Source of the DNA: Dyadobacter sp. 50-39
GTDB lineage: Bacteria; Bacteroidota; Bacteroidia; Cytophagales; Spirosomataceae
DNA: 64,000 bases
Assembly (NCBI GenBank): GCA_001898145.1
Contig: MKSR01000008.1
Coordinates: forward strand, 62,001-126,000
Direction: 5' to 3'
This document shows, piece by piece, positions 63,945 through 64,000 of this stretch. Made by a program: the position numbers and the translations under genes. The notes below the pieces were generated by a model, which ran no database searches, had not been told where the DNA came from, and saw only the letters and a program-made list of their open reading frames with translations. The stretch's first letter is position 1. Every line of letters starts with the position of its first letter.

Positions 63945-64000
63945 TTAGAATCTGAAATTGTAGGTCACGGTCGGAATCGGCTGTCCGAAAATCGACAGCT
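63945..64000 (-). CDS. 3' end of a TonB-dependent receptor (partial)
   Basis: Only the last 18 codons are in the window. They read LSIFGQPIPTVTYNFRF before the stop at 63945-63947. The TVTYNFRF ending, with alternating aromatic residues and terminal Phe, is the typical last strand of a TonB-dependent outer-membrane receptor. The gene continues past 64000. Fifteen bases separate it from the DUF4249 gene, so it probably leads that operon. Confidence 0.72.
   Translation of the reverse strand, partial: LSIFGQPIPTVTYNFRF

Noticed and set aside
1-64000. tRNA or rRNA genes
   Set aside because: I found no cloverleaf-like sequence or rRNA segment in the intergenic regions; a tRNAscan/Infernal search would settle it.

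Overview
The window looks like a chromosomal segment of a free-living member of the Bacteroidota, most likely a Cytophagales relative of Dyadobacter/Spirosomaceae. This is inferred from the SusC/SusD pair, gldE (gliding), DUF4249 lipoproteins, the propeller/Y_Y_Y/LuxR-type regulator, N-acyl-ornithine carbamoyltransferase arginine synthesis, Bacteroidota-type promoters (TTTG ... TAnnTTTG), and frequent GTG/TTG starts. I see no rRNA, tRNA, CRISPR array, prophage or transposase.

Layout. 0-2 kb: tatA, a DUF1232 protein, malate dehydrogenase. 2-18 kb: an outer-membrane porin divergent from a membrane-spanning propeller regulator, then a polysaccharide-utilisation locus: SusC, SusD, a LamG-type lipoprotein, two tandem GH144-like ('glucoamylase family') enzymes, a kelch protein and an M1 peptidase. 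The GH144 pair suggests beta-1,2-glucan as substrate. 18-25 kb: housekeeping genes (thiamine pyrophosphokinase, a coiled-coil repeat protein, MazG, thioesterase, a ComA-like phosphosulfolactate synthase, DedA, GuaB, GldE, SSB). 25.6-32.2 kb: a Gfo/Idh oxidoreductase and a PhyH dioxygenase lying between ssb and mutY, then hup, a TPR protein, a 29-residue very basic protein and RNase G.

32-44 kb: enoyl-CoA hydratase; a proB-proA-deacylase operon with overlapping ends; aat; and an arginine operon (GNAT acyltransferase, argG, argC, argD, carbamoyltransferase). The arginine operon carries an in-line DUF2281/VapC toxin-antitoxin pair between argG and argC and an orphan antitoxin-like gene between argC and argD. 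With the deacylase at 33 kb this is an acylated (probably succinylated) arginine route; argB and argH are not in the window.

44-59 kb: ferrochelatase, cysteine desulfurase, a phosphoglucosamine-mutase-like enzyme, an Anbu proteasome-like protease with its alpha-E partner, a HerA-like ATPase, thioesterase, an exported Gfo/Idh protein, a ceramidase-like membrane protein, YceI, a transglutaminase-like protease, and the threonine-degradation pair kbl/tdh with a divergent Lrp regulator. 59-64 kb: a macroglobulin/TonB-plug-like protein, two paralogous DUF4249 lipoproteins and the last codons of a TonB-dependent receptor, which together look like an uncharacterised outer-membrane system.

Several intergenic palindromes share a CTGAGCGGA/GTCGAAG core, and the kbl/tdh gap is filled by an octamer array with an inverted counterpart. 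No wholly new system is proven by sequence alone. The best candidates are the toxin-antitoxin insertions in the arginine operon, the macroglobulin/DUF4249/TonB locus, the split Anbu cluster and the regulator/operator/SusCD arrangement.
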